Positions 10,588 to 18,967 of a stretch of DNA of 33,582 nucleotides are shown here, piece after piece (within the stretch, counting starts at the first letter, position 1; each line of letters opens with the position of its first letter). The stretch is taken from NCBI GenBank assembly GCA_032718475.1, contig JAUCBJ010004733.1:1-33582 (forward strand). The letters are read 5' to 3'. The position numbers and the translations under genes were made by a program. A model generated the notes under the pieces. It was not told where the DNA came from. It made no database searches and was given only the letters and a program-made list of their open reading frames with translations. This DNA comes from Nemertoderma westbladi. Lineage: Eukaryota; Xenacoelomorpha; Nemertodermatida; Nemertodermatidae.

Positions 10588-10685
10588 AGTCCAATATTGG
10601 ACTCACAGAAGTCCAATTTTGGACTTGAACTGGAGTCGAAGTCCAATTTTGGACTCAAGTCCAATTCTTGACTTCTCACCGACTG
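10588..10685 (-). repeat. Right terminal inverted repeat of the inner foldback element
   Basis: Several AAGTCCAATTTTGGACTT-type palindromes end in CTTGACTTCTCACCGACTG, the reverse complement of the left end. The following CCTTA is the target-site duplication. Confidence 0.8.
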
Positions 10686-10690
10686 CCTTA

Positions 10691-11779
10691 TCACCCATGA
10701 CATTTGCTAGATCATCCGCATCTTCAAGGCCAGTGTCCGTTAATACAGTAAGATGCGTCTCAATAAAGTCATGGCCATGGGCTGTCCACGATGCTTATTC
10801 ACGCCATGAGTTGCACGTGCACTGGCTGGTCCTCATGGCGAAAGCAATGTCCTGCAAAGCGGAGGCGGCTTTGTTCTAGTGTCAAGCTTGGGGCAGTGGG
10901 GGAACTATTGAGACACCTCCAGGCTCCAGCTCCAATGTCTGAATGTTATAGTGTCTGGTTGGAGATGTGTGCATTGTAGGCCTACTTGATACAGTGAAGT
11001 GAATAAACATTACACATTAACTCAATAACATAGGTCTGTCTGTAGGTTACACTTCCAACTTCTGCACTTACAGTAGTCTTATTTTTGCAATACAGCAATA
11101 CGAAAGTGCCACAGGCAACAGGTACGGATATGAATGAACTAGGGCCTATCAGCCTATACAGCTATAATTCAACTACTGCTACCGCGGTTGGCGGTATATA
11201 GTATATACCTGTATACCGCTATGGCTACCGCAAAGCCATAGGCTGATAGGGCTACCACTACCGCAAAAAGTAACTACTGTACATGTACAATCCCCTGATG
11301 CTAATCCCTGCTTATCTACTTATATTAATTAATTTGATAATTAAAATAATGTTGCATTGTAATTATGTAATATATTGTAATATGTACAGATGTATGTACA
11401 AATGTATGTACCAGTCAGCCAGTACCAGTCCATTCAGCCATTGCAGTGTAGTACCCGGTATTGATTTAAATACCGATATACACTACACTACTGCATTATG
11501 CCAGTTACAGAGTTATGCAGCGCAGCTATGTATGCTATTCCAGTATTGCAGTATTGGCTGATTGGGTCTGGGTGCTGGGTGTTGGGGCCATGACAGCATG
11601 ATGTTCTATCTCTATGATCTATTCATACTGTCATATGCTCATATGGGTACCGGCTGACCGGACCGGTACACTAGGAGTTGCACTACAGTCCAGAAGTCCA
11701 ATATTGGACTTTGGCGTCCAAAATTGGACTTGAAGTCTAAAATTGGACTTGAAGTCCAATTTTTGACTTCTCACCGACT
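10691..11779 (-). mobile_element. Outer copy of the same foldback element (arm with LINE copy C)
   Basis: Read on the minus strand, this is terminal repeat (11,779-11,694), then sequence homologous to 8,870-9,267 (including a CTACCGCAAAAAGTAACTA-type block), then the LINE 3' fragment to 10,691. It is therefore the left half of the same element as 8,765-9,554 in opposite orientation. The LINE half continues at 8,759-8,640 beyond the inner insertion. No matching far terminal repeat of the outer copy is visible, so that end has been lost or diverged. Confidence 0.7.
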
Positions 11780-12220
11780 TCCGTTCCGACTGTAGGGAGC
11801 GATTTTAACAATACAAAATGTTATGAAAGCGAGCGAGCGAAGCGAGCGAAATTTTTTTTTGTGGCAGATTCTTCTTTTCACATCTGCTCTGCACGAACTT
11901 TAAATTCGTTGAGAGCACAAGCTTTGAGAGCCCTCCTGTCGCTCAGCGCCAGGGCACTCAAATCGCGCCTGTCGCACCGCGCCAGTTCACAATATTCTGC
12001 AAATCGCGCCAGGACTCTCCGGCGCGATTTGCAGTCTTACTTCGCGCCAGTCTGCCAGTTATATTCACCTAACTGGTGTATGCATTGCAGTCGGAGGCCT
12101 AGAGTATTATTGATATTGAATATACATTGATAATTCTGCAATTGTTTAAACTTAATACAGTGATAATAATATTTGAGGCTGGCGGAGTTTGGGAGAATTC
12201 CAGATTTACAACCACCACAG
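11780..12220 (+). promoter_or_regulatory. Probable RSK promoter / 5' UTR region
   Basis: This stretch lies between the foldback repeat and the RSK start codon. It has a GCGAGCGAGCGAAGCGAGCG block (11,829-11,848), then a local CpG-rich patch (about 11,930-12,055) with repeated AAATCGCGCC words in otherwise AT-rich DNA. CAG acceptor-like sites occur at 12,090 and 12,220, so a noncoding 5' exon is possible. A stop codon (TAA, 12,167-12,169) in the RSK frame limits upstream extension. No TATA box is convincing. Confidence 0.45.
11997..12034. repeat. Perfect 14-bp hairpin in the CpG-rich RSK upstream patch
   Basis: CTGCAAATCGCGCC at 11,997-12,010 pairs perfectly with GGCGCGATTTGCAG at 12,021-12,034 around a 10-base loop. 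The AAATCGCGCC word occurs again at 11,960-11,969, giving three instances (two direct, one inverted). It resembles E2F-type CGCGCC sites, an inference only. It may alternatively be a 5' UTR stem-loop. Confidence 0.6.
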
Positions 12221-12771
12221 ATGCCTCTTGCTCAGTTTCCAGATGATCCTTGGCAAAACCATGAGAAGAAACCTGAAGGTCTAGAAGGACAACCAAGTGA
12301 AGATCAAGCGATGGCTACCGAGGCGGCTGTCGATGAGCACGAAATCGAACTTATCGAGCACGTGAAGAACGGCTTCCAAAAAGCCGATCCGTCCCAATTC
12401 GAACTGCTCAAGGTTCTAGGCCAAGGATCTTTTGGGAAGGTGTTTTTGGTGAGAAAGATAACTGACACCGATAGCGGAACGTTGTACGCAATGAAAGTTC
12501 TAAAGAAAGCAACGCTGAAAGTACGGGATCGGATTCGGACCAAAATGGAGCGGAATATATTAGCCGATGTTCAGCACCCTTTTATTGTTCGACTGCATTA
12601 CGCTTTCCAAACTGAAGGTAAACTTTACCTTATTCTAGACTTCCTCCGTGGGGGTGATTTGTTCACTCGATTATCCAAGGAGGTTATGTTTACTGAAGAA
12701 GACGTTAAGTTTTATCTATCCGAGTTGGCGTTGGCATTGGATCATCTTCATTCGTTGGGAATTATTTACAG
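12221..12771 (+). CDS. RPS6KA: RSK exon 1: N-terminal kinase, N lobe to catalytic loop
   Basis: Residues 1-183 plus two bases of codon 184. The variable acidic N-terminus is followed by the glycine loop GQGSFGKV (67-74), the ATP-binding Lys92 in AMKVLKK, and [19 protein letters not shown]. The exon ends inside the YRDLKPEN catalytic loop at IIYR. The donor is AG|GTTAGG. A CTACCGG..CCGGTAG hairpin lies 23 bases into the intron (12,795-12,811). Confidence 0.95.
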
Positions 12772-15700
12772 GTTAGGCCTAGATCCTTAGAGAGCTACCG
12801 GTTGCCGGTAGGGTAATATGATGCAAGTCAAAGTAGAGCTGATCAGGTCTACCTTTAGCTTTTATAGAGTTTACAATATACTGGTTCAGTTGTTCGTTTG
12901 GAGATACAAAAAAGTGCGGTTTCAGGGTTATATAAGAAGTACCGGTAATGCAATTTACGTGTGGTCCTTGATACAGAAACATAGTACCTAGGCAGGGAGT
13001 GAAGTGTAGTGTACCGTAATAATTGCTCTGGAATGTAAAGAGCTTGTGTTATGTGTAGTGTGTCTGTCTGTATCTTTATAATGGGTGTATGATGTAGGTT
13101 GAGCGCAAGGTCAGGTACTCACTCTCCTTATCCTTTTCTTTAATAGGCTGACACTGAAACTGTCTCCTGCAACGACATGACAAGTCCCACCCCATTATCT
13201 CAATACATCTTTTACTTTCGCTTTCAGATTTTTAATCTTTTAAAGAAATGTCGCCGAAAATACAAGTAACATAACAGCCACAGCGCACATTTGTTGGTAT
13301 AGGTGGATAATTTGGATATATTTATTGAATTAATATTGATTAATATTTCTTCATTGAGCATAATTTATTGAGATAGATTCAATAATTTGTACTAACGGTA
13401 TATATATACTCTAGATTAATACATTAATGGAAGTGAACCTACAATGTAACAAAACCATTATTACATTTTATATTAGCAATTTTACGTATTTTTATATTTT
13501 AGAGATTTAAAACCGGAGAATATATTACTTGATTCAGATGGGCATATCAAACTGACGGATTTCGGACTGAGCAAAGAGTCTATAAGCGACAACAACCCAA
13601 AAACATACAGTTTCTGCGGCACCGTGGAGTACATGGCGCCGGAAGTTGTGAATCGCAAGGGCCATTCCCAGGCGGCGGACTGGTGGAGTTACGGCGTGCT
13701 AATGTACGAGATGCTAACGGGGTCGCTGCCCTTCCAAGGCCCGAATCGTAAGGACACGATGGGACTTATACTCAAAGCGAAACTCGGTATGCCCCAGTTC
13801 CTGAGCGCAGAAGCGCAAAGTTTGTTGCGCTGTTTGTTTAAAAGGAATCCGGCGAACCGTCTCGGTTGCGGCGCCGGGGGGATCGAGGAACTCAAGAGAC
13901 ATCCTTTCTTCGAGACGATCGCTTGGGATCGACTCTTCCGTGGCGAAGTGACGCCGCCCTTCCGACCGTCGGTGTGTCGCGCCGAGGACACCTTCTACTT
14001 CGACCGGGAGTTCACGGCGCAGACCCCCAAGGACAGCCCCGGCATTCCCCCCAGCGCAACCGCCCATCTCCTCTTCAAGGGTTTCAGCTTCGTCGCTCCT
14101 TTAGTTCTCGCCGACGAGGAGATGCCCCCCGCGGTGCCCCCTCGCAGCGGCGGCCCCCCCAAGTCGCTGGACGCGCAACTCCTACAGAACGGGTTGGCCC
14201 CCGCGCGATACTTCCTCGACGACTACCAACTGAAGGAAGTCATCGGGAAGGGTTCGTACAGCGTCTGTCGCCACTGCGTCCACAAGGCGACCCAGCAGGA
14301 ATACGCCGTCAAGATGATAGACAAGTCGAGACGGGACCCCACAGAGGAGGTCGACATAGTGCTGAGGTACGGCGACCACCCCAATATAGTCAAAGTGCGG
14401 GATATTTACGACGACGGGAAAATCGTATACATGGTGATGGAGTTGATGCGGGGCGGCGAGCTGTTGGATAGGATCATCCGGCACAGACATCTGTCGGAAC
14501 GGGAGGCCGCCGAGATCATGTTCGTTATCATAAAGGTTGTCATGTTTCTCCACGAGGGCGGCGTCTGTCATCGCGATTTGAAACCGAGTAACATTATGTT
14601 CGCGGACGAGTCCGGCTCGCCTTCCTCCATTCGTATCTGCGATTTCGGGTTCGCTAAACAACTCCGCGCCGATAACGGTTTGCTTATGACGCCCTGCTAT
14701 ACCGCAAACTTTGTTGCGCCTGAGGTTCTTAAGAGACAAGGTGAGTTTATTCGGCTGTGGGAACGGCACATCGATTAGGCCTATCATTCATTATTATTAC
14801 CGTTGGGCTCCGATTAGCGAAATCGGCAATGACCACTATGTTGGATATGTTGGATAGAACAGGTGACTTCCAGGTTGGCTGGCTTTACCATTACTTTAGG
14901 GGCTCAGATAAGAGGTTAACCTAGAAATACTTACTGATATCTTTAATTTCCGCATTCTACGTTACCATGATGGCCTATTGCCACTCAACAGTCAATGCTA
15001 ATCATCTACAGCCGCTATACGCTCAATCCAAAGTAGTTAGCCGTCTTATTGATTCACATTCATGGATTATCATTTATGGATAAAAAATGAGGGGCAAATT
15101 TGCCTTGAAAATACCATTTTGCACATTTGCACCTTATTTTTCAATGTGCAGTGCTGCATATGCATTATGCATGGCAGCAGGAGGGATGTTCATTCTTACT
15201 CCTTCTTATTTTCCTTCCGGTTTTTTAAGAATTTATATTTCCCACATCTTTTCCACGTATAAGAGATGTAGTTCCGTGTTGCGTAGGTGTGGCAGCGGTA
15301 TATTGTAATTATGCTACTAACGCACAATCGCGTAAATAATTCAAGATGTATAAGGTAACACGGTGTGTGGGAGGGAAGTTGTGTTCTACAGATAAGGGAG
15401 AGGGGTGTATTAACAATTGCAATTGGATATGTACGCCACATGTAAAAGTAGTGATTGGGATAATTAACTATTCCTTAAAGTAAATGAGTCCTTGTCAGAG
15501 TTGCATCTTAGTAAGAGAGTGGCCGGATGTACGGGATTGGTTATACAGCTAATATAATGATGATTACCTCTGTTGTTCATCGAACAGTGACACAGGTAGA
15601 TGATTAGCTAAGATGAAAGAATAGTATATTATATTAATCGCGTAACTGTTAATATTACGTTGATTTTAATAAATCTACTCGCGACAGGAAGGGGTAAATA

Positions 15701-16953
15701 ACTTTGAGCGAGAGCGTTGGTTGGGGGGGGGGGGGGGGGGGGGGGGGGCTGGGCTGGGGATTACATGGATGGTGAACCGTATATTTTCTATTGTCCCAAT
15801 AGCATAGCATAATATGTGTGTGCTATAGAGATTCCCATAGGTGCAGTGTGAGTGGCTATATGGGTGTACTGTACCCCACGCATTCATTCCGCTTCCTCCG
15901 CACTTTATTTCCATAATAGTGAACATTATTAGGTGTTACCTAGAAGAATTCCCGTAGCATACAATGTGCTACCGGAACTGGCTAAAATATTACATTAAAT
16001 AAATTGGAGATGAGCTGTTGCAAATGTAATTAAAGGTGTAATATTATGGTTTTGTTCATTAGGTGGGAGTTTGAATGTCAGGGGCTAGTGGCTGAACTGG
16101 TTAACGCTACTGATGAGGCCTGATAGGCTGAAACGTACGTATAGCGCTGGTTCAACCCCCGGTGACGCGCTTTCCCATTTTTTCCACTTCTGAACAAAAC
16201 CATAATATTACACCTTTAAAATATTACTCGCACAAGTTAACCTGAAACATAAATACCGGTACGTCATTAGTGCTGCGGTTACCATAACGCGGTCTTGACG
16301 GTACTCTACATCACTTACTCAGTCCATCTTTCATCCTCCAGTCCCTCATGCTCCACGTCATCCTACTCCATACTCGTGTCCATTCATACGGGATACTGCA
16401 CTATGATACAGTTTTCTAATTTCATTGCTCGTTATTGCTATTTTAAGCTGATGTAACGAACTATTATTGATGATTTTTAGGATACGATAAAACCTGCGAT
16501 ATTTGGAGTCTCGGCGTGTTGCTGTACACAATGTTATCCGGTAGGACGCCATTCGCCATGTCCAACAGTGACACACCGGAGGACGTCCTAGCGCGGATTG
16601 GAACCGGACACATCCGGTTGTCCGGGGACAACTGGGATTACGTTACCGACAGCGTCAAGTACCTCATATCGAACATGTTGTACGTGGACCCGGCCAGACG
16701 CTGGACGGCTGCCCAGATACTCAACAATACCTGGTTACAGAACCGACACCAACTCCCCGTGCAACAACTCAGTCTGGATCGGGACCTGTCCCAGGTGCGA
16801 CACGACGTGGCCACCACCTTCCGTGCTATGAAGCACGAGGCGGGGACGACGCCGGCCCTGGCCCCCATTACTGCGAGTCATTTAGCGCAACGACGGAAAG
16901 AGAAAAAGGTATCCATGGAAATAGATGCGGATATTCAGGCTCGCATTAAATGA
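12221..16953 (+). CDS. RPS6KA: p90 ribosomal S6 kinase (RSK), three coding exons
   Basis: Joining 12,221-12,771, 13,503-14,740 and 16,481-16,953 gives an open frame of 753 residues, close to the roughly 740 of vertebrate RSKs. Both introns are GT-AG and split codons consistently (Arg184 and Gly597). The protein has an AGC-type N-terminal kinase and a CaMK-type C-terminal kinase. RSK is activated by ERK and PDK1 and phosphorylates nuclear and cytoplasmic targets in growth signalling. Regulatory residues visible: activation-loop Ser220 (YSFCGT), Thr358 and Ser362 in the linker, hydrophobic-motif Ser379 (FKGFSFVA), C-kinase activation-loop Thr580 (LMTPCYT), and the ERK docking site LAQRR at 731-735. 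The start ATG at 12,221 gives MPLAQF, matching the conserved RSK N-terminus. Whether it is orthologous to one particular vertebrate paralogue cannot be said. Confidence 0.95.
12772..13502 (+). other. RSK intron 1 (731 bp)
   Basis: GT at 12,772 and a TTTTTATATTTTAG acceptor ending at 13,502. The content is AT-rich, with no recognisable insertion or RNA gene apart from the small hairpin at its start. Confidence 0.9.
13503..14740 (+). CDS. RPS6KA: RSK exon 2: rest of kinase 1, linker, most of kinase 2
   Basis: One 1,238-base exon covers DLKPEN, DFG (203-205), the activation loop with Ser220 and GTVEYMAPE. The AGC C-tail follows with [12 protein letters not shown] (358-369) and hydrophobic motif FKGFSFVA (375-382), then a proline-rich linker. 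The second kinase has IGKGSYSV (431-438), Lys454, HRDLKPSN (540-547), DFG (564-566), and the loop [15 protein letters not shown] with the ERK target Thr580. GC content is far above the surrounding DNA, with C/G-ending codons. The donor is CAAG|GTGAGT. Vertebrate RSK genes divide this stretch among many exons. Confidence 0.95.
15723..15748 (+). repeat. G26 homopolymer in RSK intron 2
   Basis: Twenty-six consecutive G followed by CTGGGCTGGGG. The sense-strand RNA could form a quadruplex, and the length is likely polymorphic or assembly-dependent. Confidence 0.95.
16081..16183 (+). ncRNA. tRNA-like Pol III unit (A box, B box, T6 terminator)
   Basis: TGGCTGAACTGGTTAACGC at 16,089-16,107 matches the A box consensus at 11 of its 12 core positions. 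GGTTCAACCCC at 16,149-16,159 resembles the B box, with normal tRNA-like spacing for a long-variable-arm tRNA. TTTTTT at 16,178-16,183 would terminate Pol III. The predicted transcript is about 100 nt. The T stem pairs poorly and no clear anticodon arm exists because that position is occupied by the hammerhead core, so it is a tRNA-derived or tRNA-like promoter rather than a working tRNA. Confidence 0.5.
16093..16154 (+). ncRNA. Candidate type I hammerhead ribozyme
   Basis: All conserved core elements are in order. Stem I is CGCTA (16,105-16,109) with TAGCG (16,142-16,146), extended beyond an internal loop by TGAAC (16,093-16,097) with GTTCA (16,150-16,154). Core box CTGATGA is at 16,110-16,116. 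Stem II is GGCC/GGCT around a TGATA loop (16,117-16,129). Core box GAAA is at 16,130-16,133. Stem III is very short (two to three pairs), starting at A16,133 and closing with U16,140. The predicted cleavage site follows A16,141 (GUA). Internal loop in stem I plus capped stem II is the layout that allows the activating loop-loop contact. Weak points are the G-U closing pair of stem II and the minimal stem III, as in Penelope-like and retrozyme hammerheads, which may act as dimers. Confidence 0.65.
16481..16953 (+). CDS. RPS6KA: RSK exon 3: C-terminal kinase C lobe and ERK docking tail
   Basis: Completes Gly597 and continues [31 protein letters not shown] and the C-lobe helices, then the regulatory tail with LAQRR (731-735) and the basic KEKK. 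Vertebrate RSKs end shortly after this in a PDZ-binding STxL-type tail. Here the frame instead runs on to [13 protein letters not shown] and stop TGA (16,951-16,953), so that terminal motif is absent from this reading. A phase-0 GT at 16,909, right after KEKK, could alternatively serve as a splice donor. Confidence 0.95.
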
Positions 16954-17062
16954 GGCTGTTATTATTGTCTTATGTTACTTAAAACTCAGGCTGCTGGAAA
17001 AATAATGGAATTAGGGTCACTTATTTACTTTCTATTAAAATATAATATAATTCCTTTTCCAG

Positions 17063-17143
17063 TACGGCAAATATAATATTCAGGAATGGAAAAACTCAGA
17101 TGCTCTTTTCGGAGCACAGAGATTCAACTTTAGTCATCATCGG
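17063..17143 (+). CDS. Candidate small exon (27 codons), possibly an alternative RSK 3' exon
   Basis: TTCCTTTTCCAG (ending 17,062) is a strong acceptor and GG|GTAAGT (17,144) a strong donor. The 81 bases between them are fully open in phase 0 (YGKYNIQEW...FNFSHHR). Phase-compatible joining to the potential donor at 16,909 would replace the last 14 residues of RSK. No homology is recognised. It could equally belong to another transcript or be chance. Confidence 0.3.
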
Positions 17144-18110
17144 GTAAGTTTTGAGATGACGTCACAGGAAAGTAAAGTATATTATCACGTCATATTTTGA
17201 TACAAGTTGCTTTATGGGTTATTGTGTTCTAAATTGTTATTTTTTGGTACGGTTGCTTTATTTTGTTTATTTGAACAAATGTCTTTATAAACTTTATTGT
17301 CCAAGTTACCATGTTTGGTAAGTATTATGTATTTGAACCCGAAGAACGTGGACGCTCAGGTAGGAGCTGTTGGTAGTCAGTCACCATCGACTTGGTGTCT
17401 GCTGTCTGTCTGGATAATTATGAGACCCGTTCTGGTCTTATTGGATTGGTCAGCGGAAGATTTATTTAACTCTTTTATGGGTCTGGTTTCTCTGCAGTTG
17501 CAAGACATAAAAACACAGCAAAATATTTACCATTTTTACTATTAACTTGGTGTAATAATATTACTAACATGGTGAGCAATAAGCATTAAATATTTTAATT
17601 TTCTTAAATTCTAACATTCAGAGATACTAATTGGGATTTTTGGTGCTATAAGTTAATACGTACGGTGTTTTCTTTACTTCCATTACCACTACATCGTCAT
17701 TTACACTAAACGCGCACATATTGGCTAATTGGCTATTGCAACTACAACTATTTGTGTTTTGAATGTGGATTGTGTTCGAGGGATTCCAAAATTTAACACT
17801 TTTTAAAATGATTTTTTTTTATGTGATCCAAGTGAGTTAAACTTTTCCGTATTGTTAATTAGGGGAGACTGAGAATTTCCTACAAAGTATCACCGAAAGA
17901 TAAAGGCGTAAATATTGTGACACTCTTTACCAGAACTAATGTGACTAATGACGTGATCTATGAACTCATTTAATATCATGATGATATTCAATGATCAATA
18001 GTACATAACATTTATAACGATGAACTATGTAGTATTAATATATACCACTATAGTATGTATTTTATATCTATATGCCAATAATTACTGTACTTTGTGTATG
18101 TATATACTGA
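17144..18110. other. Noncoding AT-rich sequence downstream of RSK
   Basis: Possible RSK 3' UTR or intergenic DNA. An ATTAAA word at 17,034 is the nearest possible poly(A) signal. An open stretch ending CGTGGACGCTCAG|GTAGGA near 17,359 resembles an exon edge but has no good acceptor. Nothing else is recognised. Confidence 0.4.
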
Positions 18111-18113
18111 GAC

Positions 18114-18375
18114 GGGGGGGGGGGGGGGTGCTTGATGTAAATCCCATCTCTTCGAATTAATATCTTGTCTTGATAAATTAACCACGTCAATTATCAGATA
18201 AGGGAAATGACCAGGTTTTAGTGGCACGTTATTCGAACCAAAACAATAAACTATCATCAATAGAGCAGGTTACAGTTTTATTTTGTATGGAGTGTATTGA
18301 GCAGTTTTTTGCGTCGATTTTCCCCTGAAAGGGGATACATTTTGATTGGCAGGAATCCCCCCCCCCCCCCCCCCC
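18114..18375 (+). mobile_element. G/C-capped MITE, copy 1
   Basis: It starts with G15 (18,114-18,128), then CTTGATGTAAATC. The middle carries GGCACGTTATTCGAACCAAAACAATAAAC, then GCAGGTTACAGTTTTATTTT. It ends TTTGCGTCGATTTTCCCC and C19 (18,357-18,375). Three further copies of this core occur at 25,911, 28,050 and 28,850. The ends are inversely related (GGGG..GACGCAAAT versus TTTGCGTC..CCCC). No coding capacity. Confidence 0.65.
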
Positions 18376-18854
18376 GCCCTATCTGTTATACCTATACCAA
18401 TGCAATATGCAGTTTGTTTATATGTATAAATATGTTGCATATGGAACTATAATACCAATAATCGGTTCATAGTGTTTATTATTTATTCCAAATTCTAACA
18501 TTATCTATATTATCCGTGTTTTTACAGCGCTTTGTTATAATTAATAGAACATTCCAGATCTGCGCGATTAAACGGAATAAAACTGATTTATTTTCTTAAC
18601 CAGGCACTACATGGTTGAACCCGAGAAACAATACAAATAATATATATCGGCTACAGCTTATAGTTACCCATACCGGTACACGTACATCACTGGTATCGTT
18701 GACTGTGGATACTGGAATCCGTTTTGTGCTGATAACATTTGTTTTTAATTCATTGTCATACTCTGGATTAATATTTAATTCCACGATTTCAAAAAACGTA
18801 GTTCTCATGTGCAGTATTATAGTTTGGTAATGTTAGAATTTTTGAATAAAACTT

Positions 18855-18967
18855 CATACATACATACATACATACATACATACATACATACATACATACA
18901 TACATACATACATACATACATACATACATACATACATACATACATACATACATACATACATACATAC
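18855..18967 (+). repeat. (CATA)n microsatellite
   Basis: About 28 uninterrupted CATA units. Open frames across it (repeated MYVC on the minus strand) are artefacts of the repeat. Confidence 0.98.

Larger units (their letters stand above)
8765..10685. mobile_element. Foldback DNA transposon (inner copy) with TSD CCTTA
   Basis: The element is 1,921 bp, bounded by CAGTCGGTGAGAAGTC at 8,765 and its reverse complement GACTTCTCACCGACTG ending at 10,685. It is flanked by the direct repeat CCTTA (8,760-8,764 and 10,686-10,690). It sits inside LINE copy C, where removing it plus one CCTTA restores a continuous LINE, so the ends are well defined. Inside are a left arm of unique sequence (8,870-9,267), a captured LINE 3' fragment (9,268-9,690) and further noncoding sequence with another short palindrome cluster at 10,396-10,435. 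No transposase is visible, so it is non-autonomous. A 5-bp duplication with CAG termini is not enough to assign a superfamily. Confidence 0.8.
16034..16215. mobile_element. TTAA-flanked 182-bp inverted-repeat element carrying a hammerhead/tRNA-like core
   Basis: Perfect 25-bp terminal inverted repeats start AGGTGTAATATTATGG (16,034-16,058) and end in the complement (16,191-16,215). Each is bordered by TTAA (16,030-16,033 and 16,216-16,219). TTAA target duplications are typical of piggyBac- and Kolobok-type transposases, so this is probably a MITE mobilised by such an enzyme. The interior is unlike ordinary MITE filler: it holds Pol III-like boxes and a ribozyme-like fold. It lies in sense orientation within RSK intron 2. 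Confidence 0.8.
14741..16480 (+). other. RSK intron 2 (1,740 bp)
   Basis: It opens with GTGAGT and closes with GATTTTTAG. It contains a G26 homopolymer (15,723-15,748) and a TTAA-flanked 182-bp inverted-repeat element (16,034-16,215) carrying a hammerhead-like, tRNA-like core. Open stretches around 15,060-15,310 look random. Confidence 0.9.

Noticed and set aside
10619-10979. Open frames at the foldback/LINE junction
   Set aside because: They read the antisense of the LINE fragment and palindromic terminal repeats.
13689-14787. Long open frames on the minus strand and in other plus frames over RSK exon 2
   Set aside because: Shadows of the GC-rich kinase coding sequence; they contain none of the expected protein features.
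16081-16183. Functional tRNA gene
   Set aside because: A and B boxes are good, but the T stem is poorly paired and there is no anticodon arm; the hammerhead core occupies that region.
17297-17545. 82-codon open frame downstream of RSK
   Set aside because: Non-ATG start, no conserved features, crosses a possible exon edge; probably chance.
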